Source: Siphonodentalium dalli
Taxonomy: Eukaryota; Mollusca; Scaphopoda; Gadilida; Siphonodentaliidae
DNA length: 64,000 nucleotides
Assembly (NCBI GenBank): GCA_032622095.1
Contig: CP136064.1
Span: forward strand, 124,979,605-125,043,604
Reading direction: 5' to 3'
This document shows positions 37,013 through 48,285 of this stretch, piece after piece; the first letter of the stretch is position 1, and each line of letters starts with the position of its first letter. The translations under genes were made by a program, and so were the position numbers. A model generated the notes under the pieces. That model was not told the origin of the DNA and ran no database searches. It worked only from the letters and a program-made list of their open reading frames with translations.

Positions 37013-37480
37013 ACAGGGACGTCGCGATAAGGTAGGTTGGGGTTGACCATCTTTGGTCAAAATGTCCAACAATTGGAATTTCATACCTGACACATTATTC
37101 ATTAGTGGGGAATTTCTTTGTTTTAGACCAACATTTGCATATTTTCCTACTTTAAATCAAATTATTGGACTGGAATGGCCATCTGTTGGGATATTTTCCA
37201 ACCTTAGGGGGGTATCAGTTTGGAAATTCAAACACTTGGAAAGCTGAGGCCAGTCTAGTTGCTAGGATTTTGCAATTTTTATGTTCAGATTTCAAATTTT
37301 GTCACACCTGACCGAACCATGCAATGTTTTCAAATCAAAATGTTCTCATTCATGATCACGAAACTACTGATCCATTCAAAATGGGCTACCGCCCAGGTCT
37401 GCTGGGAAACAGTTAGGAAATATGGTTCAAGTGGGGGCAGTTCCAATTTAAATTCCAATGTGGACACCGCCCCCCAACTG
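37013..37480 (+). repeat. Diverged relative of the hAT-type MITE
   Basis: Starts CAGGGACGTCGCG and shares long stretches with the element at 11023-12195: GTTGG-ATATTTTCCAACCTTAG, GCCAGTCTAG, GCTAGGATTTTGC-ATTTT, TGTTCAGATTTCAAA. The terminal repeats are too changed to delimit it precisely. Confidence 0.6.
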
Positions 37481-37539
37481 GAACAATATAGTCATGTCAG
37501 TTTATTTCTCATAATGTTATACATATCATAGGTATGGAG

Positions 37540-37790
37540 ATAATAATAGATAATATATATATATACAATATGTACATAGGTATATATATGAACCTCTGGA
37601 TGACAAATGTTGTATTTCATGGATACATTGCATAACTGCCGTCGATACATATATGTAGCACTGTAACATGTATATCAAGATTGTAAATATATATATAAGC
37701 TCATATAAATAAAGAGATTTATTGCATATGCCTACATATACGTATACGTATTTATAAATATATATTAATAACTGTTTGTATATATGCAAA
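37540..37790. repeat. AT-rich low-complexity tract
   Basis: Imperfect (AT)n and TATACATA runs. No gene. Confidence 0.6.
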
Positions 37791-37894
37791 TATCGGTACA
37801 GTTCTTGTAGAAATTGTGATAATGATTGTTCTATTGTCTAGCTGAGTTATTCGGTCATTTCTCTATTTACAAACTTAATAAATACGCACAACTT

Positions 37895-38371
37895 GCGGAG
37901 ATATGTTACATTGTCGTCATTGAGTAAATCACTAATCAATATTGTATTAGGACATCGACCAGTTAACACCGGTAACAATCTGCGCCGGGCGTTGGTCATT
38001 TTTTACACACGAGAAGGTAGTGAAATTCGTCACCAATTATCCTTGTATCGCATAACACACAAGTGCGATCATCGCGGACGGTATTGTTCCACCGTCCCGT
38101 TTCTATTGGTAAATTATGGTTACTAGATCGGAATTTGCACAACAGGGTAATTCGGTTTTGGTCGCTAAGTACACCAAGATAGGGTTCGAAATCAAAGTCG
38201 TGTTTGAAAATTCGGTATATATTACAGCGACTTGTGTTGTTCATATCACGTTCCCAATAATCTCTTTGTTCGGAAATAAGGCATCTTTTTAGATATGATA
38301 CCAGCTGATCTATGTTGGTGGCATTACCTGCACACCTTATATGCGGCTGATTACATTTGTCAATTAACTCG
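37895..38371 (-). pseudogene. LINE C-terminal fragment
   Basis: On the minus strand the frame 38244-37996 reads IYRIFKHDF, then LCKFRSSNHNLPIETGRWNN, then RTCVLCDTRIIGDEFHYLLVC. This is the conserved C-terminal region with a C-x2-C...H-x4-C knuckle seen in many non-LTR retrotransposons. Upstream pieces (minus, about 38360-38250) read in other frames. The fragment directly abuts the left end of the large inverted repeat at 38372. Truncated and frameshifted. Confidence 0.8.
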
Positions 38372-38812
38372 ATGGCTCTTTGTGCGAGTAAGATAATGGC
38401 GCATGTTTCAATTGTTTTCTAAAGTGACGCCGCTGTTGTCAGGGACAGAACAAAGAGGAGGGGCAAACAAACATCCACCAAACTTATACACACTCATATC
38501 CATGGTACAATGAGTCTGATGTCTAATGGTGTGGTTTACATATGCCAAAAGTGACGTCATTCGAGTTAGGGTTGGGGAAGGGGAAGGAGCGGCACCAAAA
38601 TTTATAAAGATATTTGTTGCGCCGATTTCCACCAAATTGATACACATTCTTCTCCGTGCTACGCGGAATCTAATTGTGTGATTTTGTGTCGTTTGAGTCT
38701 GGGTGGGGAGAGGATGGCCACTAGCATTCATAAGAATGTAATGGTCGCCGATGTCTACATAATTGGTATATATTCATTTCCATGATAAGAGGTATCCAAT
38801 GATGTAGTTTAA

Positions 38813-38965
38813 AGACATATTATGGTCTTGTTCGGGTGCATAAAATTGATAAGTTAGTACTCAGACGCTGGGCCAACTGGGGGAATGTATAATTCTACTA
38901 ACATCGCCGAAAATCTCAACGAAATCGACCACACCACTCAATAGAAAATATCGCCTGAAGAACGC
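38813..38965 (-). repeat. Family X MITE remnant in the left arm
   Basis: Follows TTAA (38809-38812) and starts AGACATATTATGG, the inverted right end of family X. It sits inside a Helitron-type tandem unit whose uninterrupted form reads GTGGTTTAAATATG. An internal deletion relative to the right-arm partner (48070-48285) joins TTGCGCG directly to AGGAAGTTAAAC. Confidence 0.65.
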
Positions 38966-38984
38966 GCAATTAGGAAGTTAAACA

Positions 38985-39212
38985 CAATTTTATTCCGTTT
39001 TATTTGGAACTCTAAACGAGACAGGGTATGACGGAATCAATTATGGCTTGACCACTCCCTAGGTCTGATAATGGTCAACATACACAATTTTAACGACGCA
39101 ATTGAAATCACATGGCTAAGGTGTCTAATATGTAAACATTCAAAATTTCAAAAATTTCTAAGCCATTTTGGAGGGATGTTCTCAGCTCATGCATGGTGCA
39201 AATTCATAAGCA
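38985..39212 (+). pseudogene. LINE C-terminal fragment of a second type (left arm)
   Basis: The frame reads LFRFIWNSKRDRV, then NQLWLDHSLG, then MVNIHNFNDAIEITWLRCL and KFLSHFGGMFSAHAWCKF. A (F)IW...R...G-L...N...F....TWL pattern is typical of the C-terminal region of L1/Tx1-like LINEs; clade assignment is tentative. One in-frame stop and a missing residue show decay. The same fragment is at 47683-47905 on the opposite strand, and the Helitron is inserted into its end here. Confidence 0.65.
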
Positions 39213-39232
39213 TCTATATCTATATTTGCGAA

Positions 39233-39271
<39 letters not shown>

Positions 39272-41957
39272 GTTCTATAGAAATTCACAGGGGACCATCT
39301 AAATGATGCCAAAGGGGTCAACTAGGAGTAGCTTTTTACGAGAAAGATAATGGTCGGGGTTAGAATTTTCTAAAGTGACGCCGTTGTTGTCAGGGGCAGA
39401 AAAGGGGGAGGGGCAGAAAAACAAATTGTCGCCGATTGCCACCAAACTTATATATAATCATCCCCATAATATGAGGAATCTAATGGCGTGGTTTAAATAT
39501 GGCAAAAGTCGCATCGTTCGCGTCAGGGGTGTCCGGAAGGGGGGGGGGGCAGATTTTTTTTCTGTCGCCGATAGCCACGAAACTTACATATAATCATTCC
39601 CATGATATGAAGAATCCAACGGTGTGGTTTAAATATGTCAAAAGTGGCGTCGTTTGAGTCAGGGATGAACGGAAGGGGAGAGGGGCACCAAAATTGATAA
39701 AACTAATTTTAGCGCCGATTTCCACCAAATTGATATATATTCTTCTTCATGATATAAGGAATCTAATTGTGCGATTTAACAACGCCAAATTGTTGTTTTT
39801 GGATGAGAGATTGGGAGGGGTGGGCACTAAATTTGATAATAAGTCGCCGATTGCCACCACACTTATACAAAATCATCCCCATAGTATGAGGAGTCTGATG
39901 GTGTGACTTTTATCTGTCAAATGTGGCCTCATTCGAGTCAGGGTTGCATTGAAAGGGACAGGGGCACCAAAATTGATGCACAATTTTTTTAGCGCCAATT
40001 TCCACCAAATTGATACACGTTCTTATCCATGATACGAGGAATCTAATCGTGATTTAAAGACGCCATAGTGGTGCTGTTTGGGTGAGAGATGGAGAGGGGA
40101 GGGATTGGCACCAAATTTGATAAAAAAAATTGTTTAGTCGCCGATTATTACCAATCTTATAAACAATCATCTCCATGATATGAGGAGTGTAATCGTGTGG
40201 TTTAAGGAAGTCACAAGTGGGGCCATTCGAGTCAGTGGTGTATAGAGATGAGAGGGGCACAAAAAATTATATCTATATGTTTAGTGCCGATTTTCACCAG
40301 ATTGATACATATTCTTCTCCGTGATATGAGGAATCTTATCGTGTGGTTTAGATACACCAAATTGGTGCCCTATGGGTGAGAGATATGGGGACCTTAAATT
40401 TGATACGAGTTTGTATACTCGCCAATTTCCACCAATTTCATATATATGCATCTCTAATCTCTAATGAGTCTTAGTGTGTGTAGCTTGAGTCCGAAATAGG
40501 GACGGGAGGGTCACCAAAACTGATACAAAATATTTTTAGTACCAATTACCATAAAATTCAGACACGTTCTTCTCAAATGATACAAGAAATAAAATCGTGC
40601 TGTCTGTCTGTCTTTTTGTCTGTCTGTGTGCGTTCTATATATAACTTCACGCGGTACAATCGAGATGGCACCAAGGCGTTCTAAGAGGGGTAACCTTTTA
40701 CAAGGAAGATAATGATGCGGGTTAAAATTTTCTAAAATGACGCTGTTGGTGGGAGGGGAAATTAAAAAAATATGGTGAAATAGTTTTGTCGCTGATTTCC
40801 ACCAAACGAATACATAATCACCTTCGCAATATGGCGTTGTTCGAGTCAGCGTTGCATCAACAATTGATTTAATAAACCAAATTCCACCAAATTCATACAC
40901 GTTTTTCTCTAATGATATACCATGAATTAAATCACATTTGGTGTCGTTTGCGTCACGGATGGCGAGCGGATATGCACTATCATTGATATTCGCCGATATC
41001 CACATATAAGTTATATACAGTCACCAGGCCATCTCCATATCATTTTAAGTAGTTCGGCGTTCACATTTCACAATCCCGACATATGGTGACCCACATAAGT
41101 CACTTGAACAATTATATCTTCTTAACAGTCATATTTATATGGGAATGGCAATCAAGGCATTCACACAATGAGCTAGCAAAAAGAGATAACTAGAAGAAGC
41201 ATTAAACGTATATTTATCATTCTATTGAAGAGATACATATATTCGTGCAAACTGAGAGACCTCGAACCGTCAGAGGATTGCATATAATATAATAACAAAA
41301 TTTAGTCTGTTCCATTCAATACACTTTCCACAAAAAGTTACAATTTGTCAAGAGATATGGAAGGCCTGTTCAAAAATAGTGGTCACAGTGTGCAGTCAAA
41401 TATAGTTTCTTCTGATATACAAGACAATGCAGTTAGTAGCACTAGACTTTTCAGGATCCTACCAATACTGACATCTGACAAGGGTTTTAGAACAGACTCA
41501 TCGACTGACATAAACAACTCAAAATCTCGCACTGTGCCTGGCACATGTAGCTGATATATGTGCGCAGCAACATTTCGTTTAAACTAAGAATATTTAGCCA
41601 ATATATATAGCACTATGAACAGAGGAGCACCTGGAAATTTCTTTGAAACATCTGTATCTTCATGGATATATGATAGCCAGGTGTCCTCGAGATCTTAGTC
41701 CAACCCACTAGATTGATTGATACATCTCAATATGTAAAACCCAATTATAATCTTTTATCGAACTAATGTGTTTATGATGTTCATGTATCATATTATAACG
41801 TCTAATGTATACGCAGTTGTAAATAAATAAATACTTCATTATTGGTGGAACGGATTAATCGTGATAAACAGAATGACAATTAAGCAAGAGCATTCTCTAT
41901 TCCCAACAAATATCCACAACATACATTAACCTGGGCAACGCCGGGTAACCCTGCTAG
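39213..41957 (+). mobile_element. Helitron family H, complete non-autonomous copy
   Basis: The 2745-bp element begins TCTATATCTATATTTGCG and ends CTGCTAG. Near the 3' end (about 41932-41946) a GC-rich block, CTGGGCAACGCCGGGT, can form a hairpin about 8 bases before CTAG. It sits between A (39212) and T (41958), and the right arm of the inverted repeat shows the unoccupied site (about 47681, minus strand reads AAGCATAGCTGAG). TC start, 3' hairpin, CTAG end and A/T insertion without duplication are the Helitron hallmarks. Inside: a (TCTG)n run at 39235-39270, a tandem array, then about 950 unique bases. No Rep/helicase. Confidence 0.88.
39360..41000 (+). repeat. ~145-bp tandem units inside the Helitron
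   Basis: About eleven diverged units share CGCCGATT-CCACCAAA, ATGATATGAGGAATCTAAT, GTG-GGTTTAAA and CATTCGAGTCAGGG. Starts of the CGCCGATT block lie near 39426, 39565, 39713, 39844, 39993, 40138, 40287, 40420, 40538, 40789, 40877 and 40990. A second (TCTG)n block near 40600 duplicates the element's 5' region. Similar units occur in both arms (38404-38800 and 48300-48690). Internal tandem cores are known from pearl-type Helitrons of bivalves. Confidence 0.8.
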
Positions 41958-42425
41958 TAGATGATAAAAATGGAAATATCATGTCAGCCACCATATGAAA
42001 TAATTCTATTATTAGAATGGAAGGGCGCCCAGTTAACTTCAATTTATGAAGAAATGAAGTCATCTATTTTATAAACGATCTTTTCCAAACTAATGGCGAA
42101 TTTCTCACCCTGACTCCGTTAAGGCGACATTCGATATTTCTACTAATTTCATTACTATAGCTAGCCTAAAACGCCAAATACATAGCCTTTCAAAGTAACC
42201 AGTACATATAGGTACGAATTAATAGCGATATAAAACAAATGGCAACCATGACAACCACACGGTGAACCACAGCTTATAATCCATGTAAGGGAATGACGTT
42301 TTGTGGTGCCCATTTCTGCCCATTTGGGTATAACATTTATGATACTAAGACTTTGAGCAAGAGTATTCTTTAGTCCCATCAAATGTCAAGACTTTAACCT
42401 GGACAACACCTGGTCACACCGCTAG
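41958..42425 (+). mobile_element. Helitron family H, older copy in the left arm (3' part)
   Basis: Ends ACACCTGGTCACACCGCTAG followed by T and shares ATCAAATGTC, GAGCAAGAGTATTC and TATAATCCATGTA with the other copies. It is part of the inverted repeat: the mirror copy is at 47217-47640. The homologous 5' limit is unclear. Where it passes 42140 the sequence diverges from the younger copy. Confidence 0.6.
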
Positions 42426-42427
42426 TA

Positions 42428-42490
42428 GGTCGACACACACACACACACACACACACCCACACACCCTCTCACACCCTCTCACACACACAT
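42428..42490 (+). repeat. (CA)n tract
   Basis: About 60 bases of CA-rich repeat within the left arm; the partner in the right arm (about 47199-47211) is much shorter, showing length change after duplication. Confidence 0.85.
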
Positions 42491-42684
42491 TTCGAATTAC
42501 TGGCTTTATATAGCCTGAACAAACTGCAGATCACATAACAAATTTGATTTTACCCACACGAGTGAGATTGAGACAAGCTCTCTTGACCTTTGCCTATCGG
42601 GAATAGACTAACACGGAACGATCTTGGTTGCTCCATTTTTTAGAAAACTATGTTTTTCTGGTGCAAATGAAATTCGTTTACAAG

Positions 42685-43088
42685 TATATAACCTCTTTGG
42701 CGACCTATTTTGTACCACGGAACTGTCCGCGATGTGACAAAAGCGAGCATAATTTCAGGCTTCATATCGCAATGTGCCTGCCTGAATCTAGTTGTATCTG
42801 CATGTTGGCACTATCGGGTGCCCGTTAGGTATTAAGCGGAATGAACGTTATACGAGGTAGTTCCTATTTAACATTAATGGTAGTGCAATCTCGTGATATG
42901 AAACTTCTAGCCCTACAGTTAACTACTGAACTCGTTTCTGGTCCCATATTAAATAACAAAGTAGATACTAAAGTTGTTTGTATTATTCAATTTACCGCGC
43001 GCCAATCTCCATGGTCCGATATATTCCAATAGTCTTATTTCCCATCGGACTTAATCAATGACATAAATCTGCATCGCACAACAGAAAG
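42685..43088 (+). other. 404-bp segment present only in the left arm
   Basis: The right arm joins CGTTTACAAG directly to GATCTCAC, whereas here 404 bases intervene, bounded by a shared AAG. A frame through it reads NCPRCDKSEHNFRLHIAMC, a C-x2-C...H-x3-C arrangement like a retroelement knuckle, but no family is recognised. Insertion here or deletion there cannot be distinguished from the window alone. Confidence 0.5.
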
Positions 43089-44092
43089 GATCTCACTGGT
43101 GATGTCTGCGCGTAGACGATTTACATTCAATACGTCAGCAATTGTCCTTGGGCCAAATAAGATTTTTTTTAACTCGTTGCACTCCTTCCAACAAAGGTCT
43201 CTATAAACGAAATTAAAGGATATTGCACGACGCTTCCAATCATTTTGCAGGAATACAACTCTTACCCCTAAAATAAAATCAAAATTTACTCGCGTGCATT
43301 TATCAGCTCATAAACTGAACGAGATATCCTTTGTTTTAATTAGAAACCATCATAAAAGACAATGAGATAGGCCAATATAAAAACTAATTGTGTCCTTCAC
43401 ACTTAACTTAGACAGTGTGCTGTATGGGCATAACATGAAATAAGTAAATAATGATGAATGGGTGTTATAAAGAGCATTTTCCATTTGAAAAACGATTAGT
43501 GAAACATGGGTAATTTTTAATAATTTTTGAAAAGTTTACAAAATTGTGATTAAATTTCAATAGGGGTATTGAAAAACCATATAACAAACTGAAGAACCAT
43601 AATAGTGTCTCAATTAGAGTAATTGATTTCCATTAATGTTCTATCACTCTGTTCATCCTCTGCGTCGTCAAAATTGACACTACTTCGGTTTCTGCGGATA
43701 TCGTTGCAGTTACATACATCGGTACATGGCAGGTCTGCGGTGAAACAATATCATTTGTTCAATTCACATGAAGCTTTGCAGCCAAATCACAGTAGTTCCG
43801 GTAGATCGGGAGGAAGTGCAATACATCTGAGGTGCACGTTTCCCTCGTGGACCGACCATCACTGGTCGTCAGAACGTGGTATCGCAGACTGGGGAGTTAC
43901 TGTATTGTGCCATTCACCGCCTACTATGACTTGGGCGAAGAACGTGGTGTATTAATGAGTATGTGGTTGGTGGAGGAATATGTGTTTGCGTTTTCGTTTT
44001 ACAACATAATAACGTATGTGGTAATTCGTCGACTTGACTACACTATGTTATCATAATAGAGACCACACAAACACTTGGGAGGATGCGATGCG

Positions 44093-44644
44093 ATGTTGTC
44101 AGAGGGTTACCATGGGTCCATTATATATATTAATGTCCTCGAGCCTTTGACATTTAATTTATAGTTTGCTTTGGCAGTATGGGCTCTGTCAATGAATTAT
44201 CAATCTTGTGGGCAGGGTCAATGGAAAGTTCATCATATTACCTTTGTAAGTCTTCATATAGCATTTATTCATTCATCTTTCATAAGAATAACACATCTCG
44301 ATTATCATCATCATCACCATCAACACATACAATCAAACATCATCCACATACTGGCATAGTCTGCACACATAACACAAAGAGTGTTATTTATCATACACCA
44401 GTATAGGCATAGAATAGGCCCTGCAACCAAATGCAAATATATTACCATTTGCATACATGATAAGCACGCATATGTGCATACACAAATATATGTTAAAGGA
44501 ACATGAGGAGTTCCTGAAAATACAAGAGATGCCAGATATCCAATCTATATCTATTTAATTGAGATATCTACAAACTGGCATTTCAGGTTATCGGGAGATA
44601 ACCTCTGTACAACATGGAAATATATTAATGTTGACGATAACATC
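44093..44644. other. Spacer at the centre of the inverted repeat
   Basis: About 550 bases separate the two arms. It contains a (CAT)n-like run near 44302-44325 and paired words such as ACTGGCATAG/ACACCAGTATAG, but no long open frame that I recognise. Confidence 0.5.
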
Positions 44645-44806
44645 ATCGCATCCTCCCAAGTGTTTGTGTGGTCTCTATTATGATAACCATAGTGAAGTCA
44701 AGTCGACGAATTACCACATACGTTATTATGTTGTAAAACGAAAACGCAAACACATATTCCTCCACCAACCACAGACTCATTAATACACCACGTTCTTCGC
44801 CCAAGT

Positions 44807-46169
44807 GGTTACAATACACCAAATACAAATTAGTAAATGAAGTGAAAAATGGTCGTTTTTCAGATTTCTGCTCTGAAACAAGTCCCGTGCTCATTATGCC
44901 CATGAAACAAATTGGAAACATAAAGCACGCGATATGACAGCTTATTTGGCGCCGGAGCCGTCCAATAAAATTACAAATTAACCCCTCTGATGCTATTTCT
45001 GTTTCTCGTTGTAGAACCGAAAATTACCATTTTCGACATATTTTGGGGCCCAATGGTGTCCCTTTAATGAATGTGAGACCATATTTGTTGGCGTCTGACA
45101 TCCTAGATGAACGACAAGGCAGATTTGTCGGGTTTGGGCACGACATGAGAGTAAAGCGTGACGTCAGATGGACCATACCCTAAAATATGATGCAAAATCT
45201 GACCCGATTCGGGTCAAACTAAGTTGAATTGCCCCTGTTAGATGACAGGTTGACAACAAAGCCTACCATGGAAGTTTGCATAAATGGTTCGACTATCCAA
45301 CGCGCACAAATTTCGGCCAAAAAATATATTCTTGTGACGGGACAATTTTGATTTTCTGTCGATTTTTTTAGAAAATTGTGTAGGTGCGCCCAATGTGAAA
45401 CCTAAGTGCGCCCAATTCGCCTAGCGAATCGTATGGCATATTTTCTGGAAGTGGCATCTACAAGCTATCAGACCGACAACCTGTATGTACATCGTCTTGT
45501 TTACTTTGCCAATATTCAGCTAAAATGAAAAAAAATGGACATTCAAGTCAAAGTAATTTTTTTGCAAATTCAGCTATGGGTGGTGACAGAAAAGGGTTAA
45601 TAAAGTAAGAACACAGACATATTTCGAATCAAATTTATTTATTTTGACGTGGGTATATAAATGGACGCAATATAACATCATTTGGGCGACTTTCTTTACC
45701 TTCCAGTTATCACTATATGTTACAATAACACCAAATACAAATTAGTAGAGTGATTTCCCCTGGGACCCCCAAGCTAGGATCAGCATAAAAAACATTCTGG
45801 CAGCTGAATGGTCAATGATACATGGATGAAAAGTGCACGAAAAAATGCACAAAAGTGTTTCCCGTCGAGAAACATCAAATATAGCCACATGGTAAACGGT
45901 TATGGCTGTGCAAATGGCGAATAATTTATGGGAGGTGTTTGTGTTTTTTTCGATGTCATTTTTTTCCTAATTTTAAGGGTAGTGTGACGTTTGTCAAGCT
46001 GCAGTGTGATCCACCACGTTTACAAGTAATTTTGTGCACATTTATGTGTGTCTAAAAGGACCGTCTTTGATTTCAAATACTCGTGCAGGGTCAAAGCTTT
46101 GCTGCGAATATAGGCCAGCGGGATTTGTTAACACTGAGGCCTATGTAAATCATTTGGTGTATTGTAACC
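44807..46169. mobile_element. Family Z TIR element, composite long copy
   Basis: Terminal repeats GGTTACAATACACCAAAT and its complement, with AAGT on each side (44803-44806, 46170-46173). The left arm shows a single AAGT at this point (CCCAAGTCATAG on the minus strand near 43934). A second internal copy of the left end begins at about 45720 (GTTACAATAACACCAAAT), from which point the sequence matches the short element at 50983-51432. The additional 910 bases (44835-45719) are unique here and have no long open frame. A 4-bp duplication is inferred; superfamily not assigned. Confidence 0.75.
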
Positions 46170-47216
46170 AAGTCATAGTAGGCGGTGAATGGCACAATAC
46201 AGTAACTCCCCAGCCTGCGATACCACGTTCTGACGACCAGGGATGGTCCGTCCACGAGGGAAACATGCACATCAGATGGATGGCACCTCCTCCCGATCTA
46301 CCGGAACTACTGTGATTTGGCTGCAAAGCTTCATGTGAATTGAACAAATGATATTGTTTCACCGCAGACCTGCCATGTACCGATGTATGTAACTGCAACG
46401 ATGTCCGCAAGTACCGAAGTAGTGTCAATTTTGACGACGCAGAGGATGAACAGAGTGATAGAACATTAATGGAAATCAATTACTCTAATTGAGACACTAT
46501 TATGGTTCTTCAGTTTGTTATATGGTTTTTCAATACCCCTATTGAAATTTAATCACAATTTTGTAAACTTTTCAAAAATTATTAAAAATTACCCATGTTT
46601 CACTAATCGTTTTTCAAATGGAAAATGCTCTTTATAACACCCATTCATCATTATTTACTTATTTCATGTTATGCCCATACAGCACACTGTCTAAGTTAAG
46701 TGTCAAGGACACAATTAGTTTTTCAATTGGCCTATCTCATTGTCTTTTATGATGGTTTCTAATTAAAATAAAGGATATCTCGTTCAGTTTATGAGCTGAG
46801 TAAATTTTGATTTTATTTTAGGGGTAAGAGTTGTATTCCTGCAAAATGATTGGAAGCGTCGTGCAATATCCTTTAATTTCGTTTATAGAGACCTTTGTTG
46901 GAAGGAGTGCAACGAGTTAAAAAAATCTTATTTGGCCCAAAGACAATTGCTGACGTATTGAATGTAAATCGTCTACGCGCAGACATCACGAGTGAGATCC
47001 TTGTAAACGAATTTCATTTGCACCAGAAAAACATAGTTTTCTAAAAAATGGAGCAACCAAGATCGTTCCGTGTTAGTCTATTCCCGATAGGCAAAGGTCA
47101 AGAGAGCTTGTATCAATCTCACTCGTGTGGGTAAAATCAAATTTGTTATGTGATCTGCATAGTTTGTTCAGGCTATATGAAGCCAGTAATTCGAAATGTG
47201 TGTGTGTGTCTACCTA

Positions 47217-47640
47217 CTAGCGGTGTGACCATGTGTTGTCCAGGTTAAAGTCTTGACATTTGATGGGATTAAAGAATACTCTTGCTCAAAGTCTTATTAT
47301 CATAAATGTTATACCCAAATGGGCAGAAATGGGCACCACAAAACGTCATTCCCTTACATGGATTATAAGCTGTTGTTCACCGTGTGGTTGTCATGGTTGC
47401 CATTTGTTTTATATCGCTATTAATTCGTACCTATATGTACTGGTTTGAAAGGCTATGTATTTGGCGTTTTATGCTAGCTATAGTAATGAAATTAGTAGAA
47501 ATATTGAATGTCGCCTTAACGGAGTCAGGGTGTGAAATTCGCCATTAGTTTGGAAAAGATCGTTTATAAAATAGATGACTTCATTTCTTCATAAATTGAA
47601 GTTAACTGGGCGCCCTTCCATTCTAATATTATAATTATTT
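47217..47640 (-). mobile_element. Helitron family H, older copy in the right arm (3' part)
   Basis: Mirror image of 41958-42425, with CTAG read on the minus strand at about 47220-47217. Between the two copies only scattered substitutions and small gaps are seen. Confidence 0.6.
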
Positions 47641-47682
47641 CATATGGTGGCTGACATGATATTTCCATTTTTCTCAGCTATG

Positions 47683-47905
47683 CTTATGAATTTGCACCAT
47701 GCATGAGCTGAGAACATCCCTCCAAAATGGCTTAGAAATTTTTGAAATTTTGAATGTTTACATATTAGACACCTTAGCCATGTGATTTCAATTGCGTCGT
47801 TAAAATGGTGTATGTTGACCATTATCAGACCTAGGAAGTAGTCAAGCCATAATTGATTCCGTCATACCCTGTCTCGTTTAGAGTTCCAAATAAAACGGAA
47901 TAAAA
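47683..47905 (-). pseudogene. LINE C-terminal fragment of the second type (right arm)
   Basis: The minus-strand frame reads MVNIHHFNDAIEITWLRCL and FGGMFSAHAWCKFISIAEKN without the Helitron that interrupts the left-arm copy. Same L1/Tx1-like pattern; it is a short relic. Confidence 0.65.
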
Positions 47906-48069
47906 TTGTGTTTAACTTCCTAACGAAAGCATCATCTCGTCTCGAACTCATGAACCTTATGAGAATAATATTCGGGTCATATGACAAATTGAAGTGCATG
48001 TATTTGAAATAATGTTGGATACGATTTTGACAAGCTGTTCAGTTTGGGTCATGCTTTTAAGGTCTGGGA

Positions 48070-48285
48070 ACTGTGTCTCCATTTATCGCCGTTTGTTGCG
48101 TCCCTAATCGAGATGTAAATATTTACAATTGCGCGTTCTTCAGGCGATGTTTTCTATTGAGTGGTGTGGTCGATTTCGTTGAGATTTTCGGCGATGTTAG
48201 TATAATTCTACATTCCCCCAGTTGGCACAGCGTCTGGGTACTAACTTATCAATTTTATGCACCCGAACAAGACCATAATATGTCT
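48070..48285 (+). repeat. Family X MITE remnant in the right arm
   Basis: Ends ACCATAATATGTCT before TTAA (48286-48289) and matches 21700-21893, including TTTATCGCC, GCGTCCC-AATCGAG, GATGTTTTCTAT and CGATGTTAGTA. It is truncated at its left side. Confidence 0.7.

Larger units (their letters stand above)
38372..44092 (+). repeat. Left arm of a ~10.4-kb inverted repeat
   Basis: This arm matches 44645-48737 in reverse complement. Shared landmarks: TGGCTCTTTGTGCGAGTAAG at the outer edge, the LINE fragment, the Helitron 3' end at 42425, and CCGCCTACTATGACTTGG near the inner side. Over a 260-bp stretch compared base by base (43623-43880 against its partner) I counted about 10 differences. Left-specific additions are the Helitron 39213-41957 and a 404-bp segment at 42685-43088; about 190 bp present in the right arm are missing near 38968. 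Without these each arm is about 2.55 kb. Confidence 0.85.

Noticed and set aside
40511..41005. 164-codon minus-strand open frame
   Set aside because: It lies across tandem units of the non-autonomous Helitron on the opposite strand and shows no domain.
43623..43955. 110-codon frame that recurs at 46479-46150
   Set aside because: Conserved only because the region is part of the inverted repeat; differences between the two copies change residues freely and there is no recognisable domain.
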